From NCBI GenBank assembly GCA_964602055.1, contig CAZRPU010000008.1:1-59806 (forward strand): a stretch of DNA of 59,806 bases. The letters run 5' to 3'. Origin of the DNA: JACPLA01 sp964602055 (GTDB taxonomy: Bacteria; Bacteroidota; Ignavibacteria; UBA10030). Below the pieces are notes generated by a model. It ran no database searches. It saw only the letters and a list, made by a program, of their open reading frames with translations, and had not been told where the DNA came from. This document shows, one piece after another, positions 24,575 through 33,547 of this stretch. Position 1 is the first letter of the stretch, and every line of letters starts with the position of its first letter. Made by a program: the position numbers and the translations under genes.

Positions 24575-26044
24575 TTACAGGCCCTTCGCTTTTTGTTTCC
24601 GTTCTATGTTCTTGATGGTAAGATACAAAGAGAAAGCAACAATGGAAATAATGATTGTCGAAATGCCAAGTCCCCACCGGCGGAAGTAGTATTCTTCAAC
24701 GGCTTCCCGGGCCTTTTCAGCAATCCCCGCAGCGGAGGTGATCCCCCGGTCCGTCACTTCACGAAGCTTCGCTTCATCAAAGGCATGAACCGTCGTCCGC
24801 GATTCGAGCCTGGCTTGGCGGACATCGCGGAGCTTGAACTTTTCTTCGGAAATCTCCATTCCCTTTTGTTCTGCCTCTTCCACCAGCGAGCGTGCTTTGC
24901 TTTCCGCATGATCGAGGCTATCCACAAGCGAACGCATGGTTCGCGCCGCCAAGAAGCCGGCCGGGCTCTCGGTGGCCGTATGGCACTTGCTGCAGACCGC
25001 TTCAGAGGCAGTGCCCAGGAGAGATTCGGTTGCCGCGACGATCTCGTGATTGCCGTGACATGTTTCACACTCGGGTAAGTTGCGGGAGTCGAAGGCCTTC
25101 TTATGCGGGCTTGAAGAAAACAAGTCGGCGTTTAATGCATGGCAGGTGCCGCATACCTGGGAGATCGATTGCACACCCGGCGGCGTGGCGCCATGGTTGC
25201 CGTGACAATCATTGCATGCCGGGGCACCCAGATCATGTCGTTCAAGAAGAGCCTTGCCATGAACGCTGCGGGCAAATCCTTCGAATTGGTTGACAGGGAT
25301 CTTGTAGGGCTTCATCCGTACCGCATCGCTGTGGCACGCCGCGCAGGTGGCAGGGAGATTCGTTGCGAAGACTTTCGATTTGATGTCGTTGGCGGCCCGT
25401 ATTTCATGACTCCCGTGACAACTTGCGCACTCGGCGACGCGGGAATCCCCTTTCGCATGAAGAACGCCGTGGACGCTCGTCCGATACTTTTCAAGCTGGT
25501 CGATGGGAAGCGCCGGATTGTAGTTCCGCATGAACGCTGCGCTGCTGTGACATTGCGCGCATGTTGCCGTAACGTTGAGAGGATGAACCGGCGACGCTTT
25601 CTCTTTGACGCGGGAAACACCATGGGCTCCGTGACAGGTCGTGCATTGTACCAGCTGCTCTTTCCCCGTCATCGAGAGCCTGCCATGAACACTTTCCCGA
25701 AGGTTTTGACCCTGGTTCACCGGCAAGGAGGAGCCAAAAGACTTCATGCGCTCGGCGTTGGAATGACAGCTCTCGCAGGCGGCCGAGATAGCGTTGCCCT
25801 TCGGTACGCCGACGAAACCGGCTTTGGCATCCATGCCCACTTCCATTTCTTCGGCCCGGTCATTGCCACCGTGACAACCGGCGCATGTGATGCCTTTTGC
25901 GCGGTGAACGTCGCGGGCAAAGAGCTGCGAGGGCTTATCCTGAATTGCTTCATGGCAGACAAAACATTGGTCGGTTTTCTGCTGGCCCGGCGCGGCTGCG
26001 GCTGCGGCGATGAGCATGGCTGCAAGAAGGACTGTTCGTCTCAT
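24575..26044 (-). CDS. Membrane-anchored multiheme cytochrome (11 CXXCH)
   Basis: A 489-residue protein with signal peptide (TVLLAAMLIAAAAAA), eleven CXXCH motifs over residues 25-350, a long charged helical region, and a C-terminal membrane helix (ISTIIISIVAFSLYLTI) with a basic cytoplasmic tail. The start at 26044 overlaps the cytochrome b stop (ATGA), so the two are translationally coupled; an ATG at 26053 is less likely. It probably takes the place of cytochrome c1 in the complex with the Rieske protein and cytochrome b. The CXXCHG...H repeats resemble nitrite-reductase-like multiheme folds, but no catalytic CXXCK is present. Confidence 0.87.
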   Translation of the reverse strand: MRRTVLLAAMLIAAAAAAPGQQKTDQCFVCHEAIQDKPSQLFARDVHRAKGITCAGCHGGNDRAEEMEVGMDAKAGFVGVPKGNAISAACESCHSNAERMKSFGSSLPVNQGQNLRESVHGRLSMTGKEQLVQCTTCHGAHGVSRVKEKASPVHPLNVTATCAQCHSSAAFMRNYNPALPIDQLEKYRTSVHGVLHAKGDSRVAECASCHGSHEIRAANDIKSKVFATNLPATCAACHSDAVRMKPYKIPVNQFEGFARSVHGKALLERHDLGAPACNDCHGNHGATPPGVQSISQVCGTCHALNADLFSSSPHKKAFDSRNLPECETCHGNHEIVAATESLLGTASEAVCSKCHTATESPAGFLAARTMRSLVDSLDHAESKARSLVEEAEQKGMEISEEKFKLRDVRQARLESRTTVHAFDEAKLREVTDRGITSAAGIAEKAREAVEEYYFRRWGLGISTIIISIVAFSLYLTIKNIERKQKAKGL

Positions 26045-27120
26045 GAGAGCCATCCGAGGATCGTAAAGAGAAGAATATAGAGTATGGCAAAGAGGCCCAG
26101 GTAGTTCACAAAGCGATTCTGCTCGCCGCGCGCGCTTTTCTTATCCCAAAACGGAACAAGGAACCAGAGGAGGAATGCGAGCGAAAATGCAAGGATCCCC
26201 AGGACCTCACCCTCGATGAACAGTATTTCCGCCGGCAAATATTTCAGTGTCTGAAACATGAACATGAAGTACCACTCCGGCTTGATTCCTTCGGGAGCAG
26301 GAGCAAAGGGATCGGCCTTCACGCCCAGTTCCCAGGGGAAGAAAACGGCAAGAATGGCCAGCACGTTCAGCACGATGAGCCACAGAAGCAGGTCTCTCAG
26401 GAGAAAGTTCGGGAAGAACGGCATACGTCGTTCTTCGGATCCCGGTGCATGCTTCATCCCGAGCGGCTCACCCATTCCCTGCCGCTGAACAAGAAGCAAG
26501 TGAATGGAAAGCAGAACAGTAAAAATGCCCGGGAACACGGCGACATGAAATCCGAAGAAACGGGAAAGCGTTGCGCCGGTCACGTCCTCACCGCCTCGCA
26601 GGAAAATCATGATGGGCTTTCCAATCACCGGCACGACTCCTGCGATGTCTGTCCCCACTTTCGTTGCGAAATAGGCAAGCTCATTCCAGGGAAGAAGGTA
26701 GCCGCTGAAGCCGAATCCCAATCCGAGAAACAGCATGAGCATCCCAGTCACCCAGGTGATCTCACGAGGTTTCCGGTAGGCTTTTTCAAAATAGACGCTG
26801 AACATATGAATGACAGCCGCCAGAATGAAAAGATTGGCCGCCCAGCTGTGAATCGAACGGATGAGCCATCCGAATTGCACCCGCGACATGATGAACTGAA
26901 TGCTTTCAAAGGCCAGTTCTTCGCTCCCTTTGTAATAGAGAAGGAGCAGGATGCCGGTGACAACCTGAATGATGAACAGAAAGAGGGAGACGCCTCCGAA
27001 ATAGTACCATATCGAATGTTCGTGGAGGGGAACGTATTTCTTTCCCATGTATTCCACGAGGGCGTCGAGATGCACCCTTTCATCAATGTACTTGTAGATG
27101 GAGGAAAGGATCGTCTTCAT
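26041..27120 (-). CDS. Cytochrome b of a bc-type complex
   Basis: A 359-residue integral protein with about eight helices. The two b-haem ligand pairs are visible: HSWAANLFILAAVIH (His-x13-His) and HVAVFPGIFTVLLSIH (His-x14-His), the second spacing being as in b6-type proteins. The quinol-site motif PEWY occurs in KPEWYFMFMFQTLKYLP. It oxidises quinol in the inner membrane and passes electrons to the Rieske protein and a c-type cytochrome. It overlaps the Rieske gene by four bases. b6 and subunit-IV parts are fused in one chain. Confidence 0.94.
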   Translation of the reverse strand: MKTILSSIYKYIDERVHLDALVEYMGKKYVPLHEHSIWYYFGGVSLFLFIIQVVTGILLLLYYKGSEELAFESIQFIMSRVQFGWLIRSIHSWAANLFILAAVIHMFSVYFEKAYRKPREITWVTGMLMLFLGLGFGFSGYLLPWNELAYFATKVGTDIAGVVPVIGKPIMIFLRGGEDVTGATLSRFFGFHVAVFPGIFTVLLSIHLLLVQRQGMGEPLGMKHAPGSEERRMPFFPNFLLRDLLLWLIVLNVLAILAVFFPWELGVKADPFAPAPEGIKPEWYFMFMFQTLKYLPAEILFIEGEVLGILAFSLAFLLWFLVPFWDKKSARGEQNRFVNYLGLFAILYILLFTILGWLS

Positions 27121-27572
27121 GTGTTCTTGGATACGAAAACTTCTTCACCCTGGACGACGACACGGAACGGATCGAGCGGACGGGGAGGCGGTCCGGCAAT
27201 ATTGCGTCCCGTGAGGTCATACTTCCCATTGTGGCACGCACACCAAATGACCCCCATGTCCTTCCGGAATTGAACAGTGCAATCGAGATGCGTGCAGGTT
27301 GCGGCAAAAGCCTTGAGGTCTCCGGTCTCGGTGCGGACCAGGATGACTGGTTTCGTGCCGAACTTGACGATCTGCCCCGATTCTTTTTCAATGTCGGCAA
27401 GCTTGCCCACCTTCACGCTCGTGACTTCGACCTCGGCCTGCTTCGGGGGCTTCATGTAGGCAAAGAGCGGATACAGGACCGATGCGGCCCAGGCGAACAG
27501 GCTGCCGCCAAGCAGGTATTTGAGAAAACTTCGCTTGCTTTCGTCGGGCTGGCCGGTTGAGTACTCGTTCAT
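27117..27572 (-). CDS. Rieske [2Fe-2S] protein
   Basis: A 151-residue protein with an N-terminal KRSFLK and a hydrophobic helix (YLLGGSLFAWAASVLYPLFAY), a Tat-like membrane anchor. The cluster-binding boxes are CTHLDC and CACHNGKYD, each giving one Cys and one His. It moves between the quinol site of cytochrome b and the cytochrome c partner. It lies six bases after the NapC/ImcH-like gene and overlaps cytochrome b, so the four genes form one unit. Confidence 0.94.
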   Translation of the reverse strand: MNEYSTGQPDESKRSFLKYLLGGSLFAWAASVLYPLFAYMKPPKQAEVEVTSVKVGKLADIEKESGQIVKFGTKPVILVRTETGDLKAFAATCTHLDCTVQFRKDMGVIWCACHNGKYDLTGRNIAGPPPRPLDPFRVVVQGEEVFVSKNT

Positions 27573-27578
27573 GGTTCC

Positions 27579-29072
27579 CTACTGTGCGCTGTGGCAATCA
27601 CTACAGATCATTTCCTTCCATGCTTCGCCGATGTCGACAGGATGCCGATATTCCAGTCCGGTCACCGATACCCGCATCGGTTCTTTTTCGAACTGCTGTG
27701 AAAGGACGGTATGACAGGTGTTGCAGTCCTTCGACAAAACATGCCCGTCCTCTGTTTGATGCTTTCCGTCGTGGCACCGGAAGCAGCCGGGAGAGTACAT
27801 ATGGCCTATGTGATCGGGGTACTGGCGCCAGTCATGCTTCATTTCCGGAAAATAATTGCGCGCATAGATGGTCTGCAGTTCAGAAATGGCTTTATCGATC
27901 ATTTCACGCCTCTGCACTGCGAGGGCGGGATAATTGGCGCTGTAAAATTCATTGACGATCGTTCCGATGCTGTCCAAAGCAATAGCTTTCGCGCTGTACG
28001 ACTTCTCCAGTGCCTGGACGCCGACGCTCTTGATGTAGGGGAGCGAAGGATCGATCCACCCCAGCTCCATGACATGGTTGATGGATTGAGCCGGCTGCCG
28101 GTAAATGTGGGTAGGGCGATTGTGGCAATCGATACAATCCATGCGGCGCGTACCGCCCTTCAACAGCTCCTCGTCGGAAACCGCAGCATCGACGCTTCTG
28201 TAGACCCGTTCGACGCCGTCCCTGCTTTTGATCTTGACCCAGGGAATGATCATGCGCTCCGGATCCGTGGCAGCGTACGTCACTTCATTGTTAATGTTCA
28301 TGTGCCAATGAATGCCCGACGTGGGGCCTGCCTCGATATTACCCCCGCCTATTTTCATGAGCAGCGTGATGTTCCACTTGGTATTTTTCTCGTCGGCGAT
28401 GAAGTTGGTGATCTTGCGCTGTTTCTCGCTGAAGAAGTTTTTTGGCCAGTGGCATTGTTCGCAGGTCTCCTGCGCGGGTCGCAGGTTCTCGATGGGCGTT
28501 GGAATCGGCCGGGGATATTTGTCGAGGAGGACAGCATACACCTGGTAGGCGCCCGAAAGTTTCGATCGGACGAACCACCCGGCCCCGGGGCCGATGTGGC
28601 ACTTCACGCAGCCCACGCGCGCATGCGGAGAGAATTGGTAAGCCGTATACTCCGGTGCCATGACCTTGTGACACATTTCTCCGCAGAATTGGTCGGAATC
28701 GGTGTACTCGTATGCTTTGAAGCTCCCGAAGGCAGAAAACATCAGAAGAAGAATTCCGCCGACAGAAACATAGAAGAACGCTGTTCGGTGGCGCGGATTG
28801 TTCAGATCGATGTGAGGAAGATGCAAACCGTGGGGCTTTCCGCTCCGTTCCCTTCTGTGCTCACGCCAGATACCCGCCCCAACTATCACGAGGCCGAAAA
28901 TCATGATCGAGGGAAGGATCACAAAAGCAATAATCCCCATGTAGGGCTTCTGTTCTTCAGAAAGAAGCTCCAGAACCATGAGGAACATGATCAGCCCAAA
29001 ACTGACGGAAGCAATCGTCGCTCCGGTCAGCGTCAGCAGATTATAGAAACTCTCGGGAAAGATTCTTCTCAT
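27579..29072 (-). CDS. NapC/NirT-family heptaheme quinol dehydrogenase, ImcH-like
   Basis: A 497-residue protein with three N-terminal membrane helices (ASVSFGLIMFLMVLELL, IAFVILPSIMIFGLVIVGAGI, FYVSVGGILLLMFSAFGSF) and a periplasmic domain with seven haem sites: CGEMCH (CX3CH) first, then CVKCH, CEQCH, CIDCH, CFRCH, CNTCH and CSDCH. Size, helix count and haem count match Geobacter ImcH, an inner-membrane quinol oxidase used for high-potential extracellular acceptors. The NapC/NirT part is the first four haems. It heads the operon Rieske-cytochrome b-11-haem cytochrome-c554. Whether it works alone or as part of a bc supercomplex cannot be told. Confidence 0.85.
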   Translation of the reverse strand: MRRIFPESFYNLLTLTGATIASVSFGLIMFLMVLELLSEEQKPYMGIIAFVILPSIMIFGLVIVGAGIWREHRRERSGKPHGLHLPHIDLNNPRHRTAFFYVSVGGILLLMFSAFGSFKAYEYTDSDQFCGEMCHKVMAPEYTAYQFSPHARVGCVKCHIGPGAGWFVRSKLSGAYQVYAVLLDKYPRPIPTPIENLRPAQETCEQCHWPKNFFSEKQRKITNFIADEKNTKWNITLLMKIGGGNIEAGPTSGIHWHMNINNEVTYAATDPERMIIPWVKIKSRDGVERVYRSVDAAVSDEELLKGGTRRMDCIDCHNRPTHIYRQPAQSINHVMELGWIDPSLPYIKSVGVQALEKSYSAKAIALDSIGTIVNEFYSANYPALAVQRREMIDKAISELQTIYARNYFPEMKHDWRQYPDHIGHMYSPGCFRCHDGKHQTEDGHVLSKDCNTCHTVLSQQFEKEPMRVSVTGLEYRHPVDIGEAWKEMICSDCHSAQ

Positions 29073-29173
29073 GATGGCTCGACCAAAAACCTACAAACAA
29101 AAAATCACAGAGTCCACAAGTTTTCGAGGCTTGGAACTCTAGCCGGAAGTTTCGCGGCGCATGAAGAAATCAT

Positions 29174-30418
29174 TCAACGCTGCACAACATCTTTGGAGCG
29201 CTCTTTTTTGAGGAATCGCTCGATCAGTTCCTTGTTGTTCAGGGAAGTCTCTATGCGACGCAAGGCTTCTTTGATATCATTGCTGGAGGAAACATAGGAG
29301 AGCCGGATATACTCCTGATCTTCGTCGGGGGTTCGGGTTCCGAAGCATTGTTGTCCAAGGACCGCTACTCCTCCTTCGTGCAGGAGAAATTGCTGGAGCT
29401 CTCGGGAGCTTCTGAATCCGTGGCGCCGGCAGGCCTGGGTGACGTTCGGGTAAGCGTAGAAAGCGCCGGCAGGAGTGTGGCAGGAAAAACCTTCAATGCG
29501 GTTAAGGCCTTCGACCACGAGATCGCGATTGGAACGAAAGCCCTGAATCATTTCATCGACATAGTCCTGGGGGCCTGTCATGGCTTCTAATCCTGCATGC
29601 TGGGTGAACGTGGCAGTACAGGAATTCGAATTGGTCATCAGGCGTCCGACGTGAAGAGCCAACTCAGCAGGCATGACGCCGTACCCGACACGCCAGCCCG
29701 TCATGGCATAGGTCTTGGAATGACCGTCGAGGATAATGGTCCTTTCCTTCATACCGGGAAACTGGCTGATGCTCTCGGGTTTTCCCTGGTACAGGATGCG
29801 CGAATAGATCTCGTCGGACAGAACCCAGAAGTCGTGTTTGAGGGAAAGCTCCGCGACTTCGTGGAGATCCTTTTTGGGAATCACTCCGCCAGTGGGATTA
29901 TGCGGTGAATTGATAATCACCATTTTTGTCCGATCGGAGATTTTGGAACGAAGCTCCTGGACATCGAAGCTGAAACCCCGCTCTTCGCGCAACCGCAGAG
30001 GGACGGGCGTTGCGCCGACGAAGTTGATCATGGACTCGTAGATGGGATAGCCGGGGAGTGGATAGATAACCTCGTCACCTTCTTCGACAAGTGCCAGCAT
30101 CGCGAAGAAAATGACCGGCTTCCCTCCGGGGACCACCACCACTTCGGAAGGCTCGACGGGAATCCCGCGGGTCCTTGCGACATACTCGGCGATCACACGG
30201 CGAAACTCCGTGATTCCGGATGAAGGGCTGTAATGCGTGAGGTTGTTGTCGAGGGCCCGTTTTGCCGCTTCCTTGATATTGGGGGCGGTGGCACAGGCCG
30301 GTTCTCCGATGGAGAGCGCTATGATATCACGGCCTTTCGAACGAAGTTCATTCACTTCAGCGAGGACCTCAAAGGCGGTTTCAGTGCCGAGACGGGACAG
30401 GCGGCTTGCGAATTTCAT
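29174..30418 (-). CDS. PLP-dependent aminotransferase (class I, aspartate-type)
   Basis: About 414 residues of the fold-type I aminotransferase family. It has the N-terminal ALSIGEPACATAP, the cofactor Asn region INSPHNPTGGVIP, LSDEIYSRILY and the PLP-binding Lys in DGHSKTYAMTGWRVGYG near residue 232, with a late Arg for the substrate carboxylate. It transfers amino groups between amino acids and 2-oxoacids. Specificity (aspartate, alanine or aromatic) is open. I chose the ATG at 30418 because GGAG lies at a better distance than for the ATG at 30424. It follows transketolase 2 by 21 bases, likely one transcript. Confidence 0.9.
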   Translation of the reverse strand: MKFASRLSRLGTETAFEVLAEVNELRSKGRDIIALSIGEPACATAPNIKEAAKRALDNNLTHYSPSSGITEFRRVIAEYVARTRGIPVEPSEVVVVPGGKPVIFFAMLALVEEGDEVIYPLPGYPIYESMINFVGATPVPLRLREERGFSFDVQELRSKISDRTKMVIINSPHNPTGGVIPKKDLHEVAELSLKHDFWVLSDEIYSRILYQGKPESISQFPGMKERTIILDGHSKTYAMTGWRVGYGVMPAELALHVGRLMTNSNSCTATFTQHAGLEAMTGPQDYVDEMIQGFRSNRDLVVEGLNRIEGFSCHTPAGAFYAYPNVTQACRRHGFRSSRELQQFLLHEGGVAVLGQQCFGTRTPDEDQEYIRLSYVSSSNDIKEALRRIETSLNNKELIERFLKKERSKDVVQR

Positions 30419-30439
30419 AGACATACTCCGATAGGTGGA

Positions 30440-32470
30440 TCAGTATTTCATTTCGAGCGATCGATTTCTCACGGCCATGAGCTCCACGGCCTTTTGTGCA
30501 ATGTGTTCTCCGCTCACCTCGAATTCCTTCACAAGCTCCCATGGAGCGCCCGACTCACCAAACCGATCCTTGACGCCGATAGAACCTGTAAGGACAGGGA
30601 CGTTATACAAGGAGGGGGCCTCCGTGATAATCCGGCAGACCCTGTCCGCAAGGCCGCCGATTTGATGCTCTTCTGCGGTAAGGACGAGGCCTGTCAACGC
30701 AGCATCGATAACGGCTTGCTCATCGAGAGGCTTCAACGTATGCATATTGACCACGCGGGCATCGAGATCAAATTCCCTTTTCAGAATGTAAGCTGCTCTC
30801 ATGGCTTCAGGCACCATAGGCCCGCAGGCGATGATCGCAAGTTGTTCATCTTCACTCTCGTATTCAGAAGCGAGAACAGTTTCAAAGGCATCGATGAAGC
30901 GGGGCTGTTCGCTCCGAAAACGGATCACATTGGCTTTGCCGAAAACGAAAGGTGTTTTTTCCGTGGTGATGATCGGCGTGGCTTCACGTGCAAAGCGGAT
31001 GAACTTGGGGCCTTTCATGCCAAAAAGGAAATGCTCGGTTGCTTTTCTGGTCTCGAGTGTGTCGCTGGGCACCAGGACATTCATGTTGGGCAGTCCGCAG
31101 ATCTGGAAAAGATCTTCGAGTGCCTGGTGGGTTGCACCGTCGGGCCCGACCGAAACACCGCCATGGGCGCCCGCAATGAGGACGTTGAGCTCACCGTAGC
31201 ACACGGTGGTCCTGATTTGGTCTAGGCAGCGCCCCGCGGCAAATGTTCCGTAGGTTCCCAGGACGGGAATCTTTCCCTCCCGCGCCAGGCCGGCGGCGAC
31301 ACAAACGGCACTTTGCTCCGCAATACCGACGCTGAACCATCTGTTTTTCCGTTCCGGATTCTTGTCGTAGAAGTCACTGATCGTAATCGATCCCGAGATG
31401 TCAAGGCCGATACACGTGACCCGTTCGTCGCCTCCGTGTTGTTGAAGAGCAATACCGAACCCTTTCCGGGTCGGCTGCATATCGACGCGCATCAATTCAT
31501 CGCTGTTCCACCAATACTCCCGTTTGAATTTCGGCATCTTCTTCTGAAGGTCCGCATCGGCTTTCTTCTGAAAGGCTTTTGCCTGCAAAAGCATTTCATC
31601 GACGGGGAGCTTATCCTTGAGCCCGAGCTGTTCGAGGCCCTTGTTCATTTCTTCGAGATTCGGAGTCTTGCCGTGCCAGCCCGCCACATTCTCCATGAAA
31701 TCAACTCCCTTTCCCTTGATCGTCTCGGCGATAATGACGACAGGTTTTCCCTTCACTGCCCGCGCCGCGTCGAACGCCTGGACGATCCGGCCCATCGCGT
31801 GGCCGTCCGTTTCAATGACTTCCCAGCCGAAGGATCGATATTTTTCCGCGAGCGGTTCAATGTTCATCACTTCGCTCACAGGCCCATCGATCTGAAGACG
31901 GTTCTTATCGATGATGCCGATAAGATTGTCGAGCTTGTAATGTCCGGCTTCCATCACCGCTTCCCAGATCTGTCCTTCTTGTTGTTCTCCGTCGCCCATG
32001 AAACAGAAGACTTTCGAGGTGTTTTTTTTCAGTCGGATTCCGAGAGCCATGCCGACAGCAATGCTCAGGCCCTGCCCCAGGGAGCCGGTGGAAACCTCAA
32101 CACCCGGCAGCTTGAGCCAGTGCGGATGCCCCTGGAAGGGGCTCCCGAGTTTCCGAAGCGTGACAACGTCTTTGACATCGTAGAACCCGGCCATCCCCAA
32201 TCCAAGGTAAAGGCTCGGTGCTTTATGACCCACAGACCACACGATACGATCGCGGTCCTCCCAGGAAGGATCTTCGGGATCCAGACGGGCCGCATGAAGA
32301 TAGAGCGCGGCAGTGAGGTCCATGATCGAGAGCGTGCCTCCGGCGTGGCCCGAGCCTGCGGCGGCCAGACAAATCAAATCGTATCCGCGCATCATCCGGG
32401 CTGCTTCTTCGAGTTGGGCAATGGTGCGAGGCGGCTGCTCTTTTCCTGTTTGCGAATTGACGAGTGGCAT
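30440..32470 (-). CDS. Transketolase 2 (fused split-type family)
   Basis: A 676-residue enzyme. The N-terminal half has the TPP motif GDGEQQEGQIWEAVMEAGH and the C-terminal half the TFAAGRCLDQIRTTVCY pyrimidine-binding segment. Both are closest in style to the two-subunit transketolases of Firmicutes and archaea, here joined in one chain. The start at 32470 has GAGGA ahead. It is a different subfamily from the enzyme at 7866, so the cell has two transketolases that may be used under different conditions. This one has a sigma-54-like promoter and a perfect dyad; the first has neither. Confidence 0.9.
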   Translation of the reverse strand: MPLVNSQTGKEQPPRTIAQLEEAARMMRGYDLICLAAAGSGHAGGTLSIMDLTAALYLHAARLDPEDPSWEDRDRIVWSVGHKAPSLYLGLGMAGFYDVKDVVTLRKLGSPFQGHPHWLKLPGVEVSTGSLGQGLSIAVGMALGIRLKKNTSKVFCFMGDGEQQEGQIWEAVMEAGHYKLDNLIGIIDKNRLQIDGPVSEVMNIEPLAEKYRSFGWEVIETDGHAMGRIVQAFDAARAVKGKPVVIIAETIKGKGVDFMENVAGWHGKTPNLEEMNKGLEQLGLKDKLPVDEMLLQAKAFQKKADADLQKKMPKFKREYWWNSDELMRVDMQPTRKGFGIALQQHGGDERVTCIGLDISGSITISDFYDKNPERKNRWFSVGIAEQSAVCVAAGLAREGKIPVLGTYGTFAAGRCLDQIRTTVCYGELNVLIAGAHGGVSVGPDGATHQALEDLFQICGLPNMNVLVPSDTLETRKATEHFLFGMKGPKFIRFAREATPIITTEKTPFVFGKANVIRFRSEQPRFIDAFETVLASEYESEDEQLAIIACGPMVPEAMRAAYILKREFDLDARVVNMHTLKPLDEQAVIDAALTGLVLTAEEHQIGGLADRVCRIITEAPSLYNVPVLTGSIGVKDRFGESGAPWELVKEFEVSGEHIAQKAVELMAVRNRSLEMKY

Positions 32471-32514
32471 TGTGGGGTCCTCAGGTGATAAGCTTGAAAT
32501 CCTGCCAATTGCAG

Positions 32515-32529
32515 GCAATTCGCGTACCA
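32515..32529 (-). promoter_or_regulatory. Sigma-54-type promoter candidate for tkt2 operon
   Basis: TGGTACGCGAATTGC: one mismatch to TGGCACG-N4-TTGC. Start near 32503, 33 bases before the ATG. An inverted repeat (CCTGC-CAATT-GCAGG, 32501-32515) covers the start region. Confidence 0.7.
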
Positions 32530-32586
32530 GAAGGAAGCGCCATGATCACGGAAAATGTGTTGAAGGAGAAGAAAAAGGGATGCCGT

Positions 32587-32602
32587 TTCCCAGGATTGGG
32601 AA
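32587..32602. promoter_or_regulatory. Activator-site candidate upstream of tkt2 (perfect dyad)
   Basis: TTCCC-AGGATT-GGGAA is the best copy of the recurring dyad, with fully symmetrical arms. It lies 58 bases upstream of the -24 element. Confidence 0.55.
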
Positions 32603-32656
32603 GATCCATGTTCCTATTTCTGCAAATTCTGCGGGCTTTGAAGCGGGAAGGAAAGG

Positions 32657-33547
32657 TTATCGGTAGGCGAAAACCATAGCGTAGATAATCATGACGATGA
32701 GAAGAAAGCCGAGGGAAAGCGCTGTCCACGCAAAAGCCTTGATGCCGCGAATGACGATAGGGGGATACGGGTCCGCCATGAGTTTTTCCAGCTGGCCCGA
32801 CTGCTTCAAGGCTTCGTATTCCCGAGGGCGTTCCTCCTTGAATTCATCCAGAGGAACGCGTCCCGTGAAGATGACGAGGTCCATGGGAAATTTTTCCGGC
32901 CTCAGGTGCGTGTTAAAAAAATGAACGGTAAAAATAAAACCAACGGCAAGAAGCGCTTCGTCGCTGTGAATAATCGTGGCGACGTTGAGGAACCATCCGG
33001 GCACGAACAGGGTGAAGAATTCGGGAAACCACAACATCAATCCGGTGGACCCGATCACAAAAACTCCCCAGAACACGGCAAAGTAATCGAACTTCTCCCA
33101 ATAGGTCCAGCGTCCATATGCAGGCCGAGGACCAAGGTTCAGAAACCACTTGATGGAGGCCGCGAACTCGCGGAGATCCTGTCTTGTGGGAAGCATGGTG
33201 TCGGGACCGAACAACAAGGCACGCAGGGAACCTGCTTCCTTCCGTTTTCTTCTCAGGAGGCTGTAGACATGAGCCGTGAATATTCCAAACATGAAGACCG
33301 CTGCGATGCGATGAATGAGCCCGGCAGCCTCGTATCCTCCCAGGATGCGCGCCAAAACATTGGCCCAACCGGTATAGGAAAATTTCAGGGTCATACCGGT
33401 CAGAGCAAGACTGATGAAGCTCACAATCATGATGATATGAAGAACCCTCTCAAGAACGGAGAACCGCAGAACCTGCCGTTCGGCCCCAGAGGAACCGGAG
33501 GATGGCGAGGCGGGCTGTTGGGGCAAAGTTGCCTCGGGAGTGGTCAT
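32657..33547 (-). CDS. FdnI/HydC-type membrane cytochrome b
   Basis: A 296-residue membrane protein with four main helices and a C-terminal fifth. His residues in VLERVLHIIMIVSF, GLIHRIAAVFMFG and the late VGFIFTVHFFNTHL are candidate haem b ligands, as in formate-dehydrogenase and hydrogenase cytochrome b subunits. It exchanges electrons with quinone. Its helix pattern and late segment (FTGRVPLDEFKEERPRE) are homologous to the C-terminal half of the fusion protein at 35547, so it is a free paralogue of that module. The start overlaps the 19-haem gene (ATGA). Confidence 0.87.
   Translation of the reverse strand: MTTPEATLPQQPASPSSGSSGAERQVLRFSVLERVLHIIMIVSFISLALTGMTLKFSYTGWANVLARILGGYEAAGLIHRIAAVFMFGIFTAHVYSLLRRKRKEAGSLRALLFGPDTMLPTRQDLREFAASIKWFLNLGPRPAYGRWTYWEKFDYFAVFWGVFVIGSTGLMLWFPEFFTLFVPGWFLNVATIIHSDEALLAVGFIFTVHFFNTHLRPEKFPMDLVIFTGRVPLDEFKEERPREYEALKQSGQLEKLMADPYPPIVIRGIKAFAWTALSLGFLLIVMIIYAMVFAYR

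Noticed and set aside
27711..29297. A 528-residue open frame on the plus strand opposite the NapC/ImcH-like gene
   Set aside because: It is antisense to a gene with seven haem sites and membrane helices; its translation is compositionally odd and has no recognisable domain.
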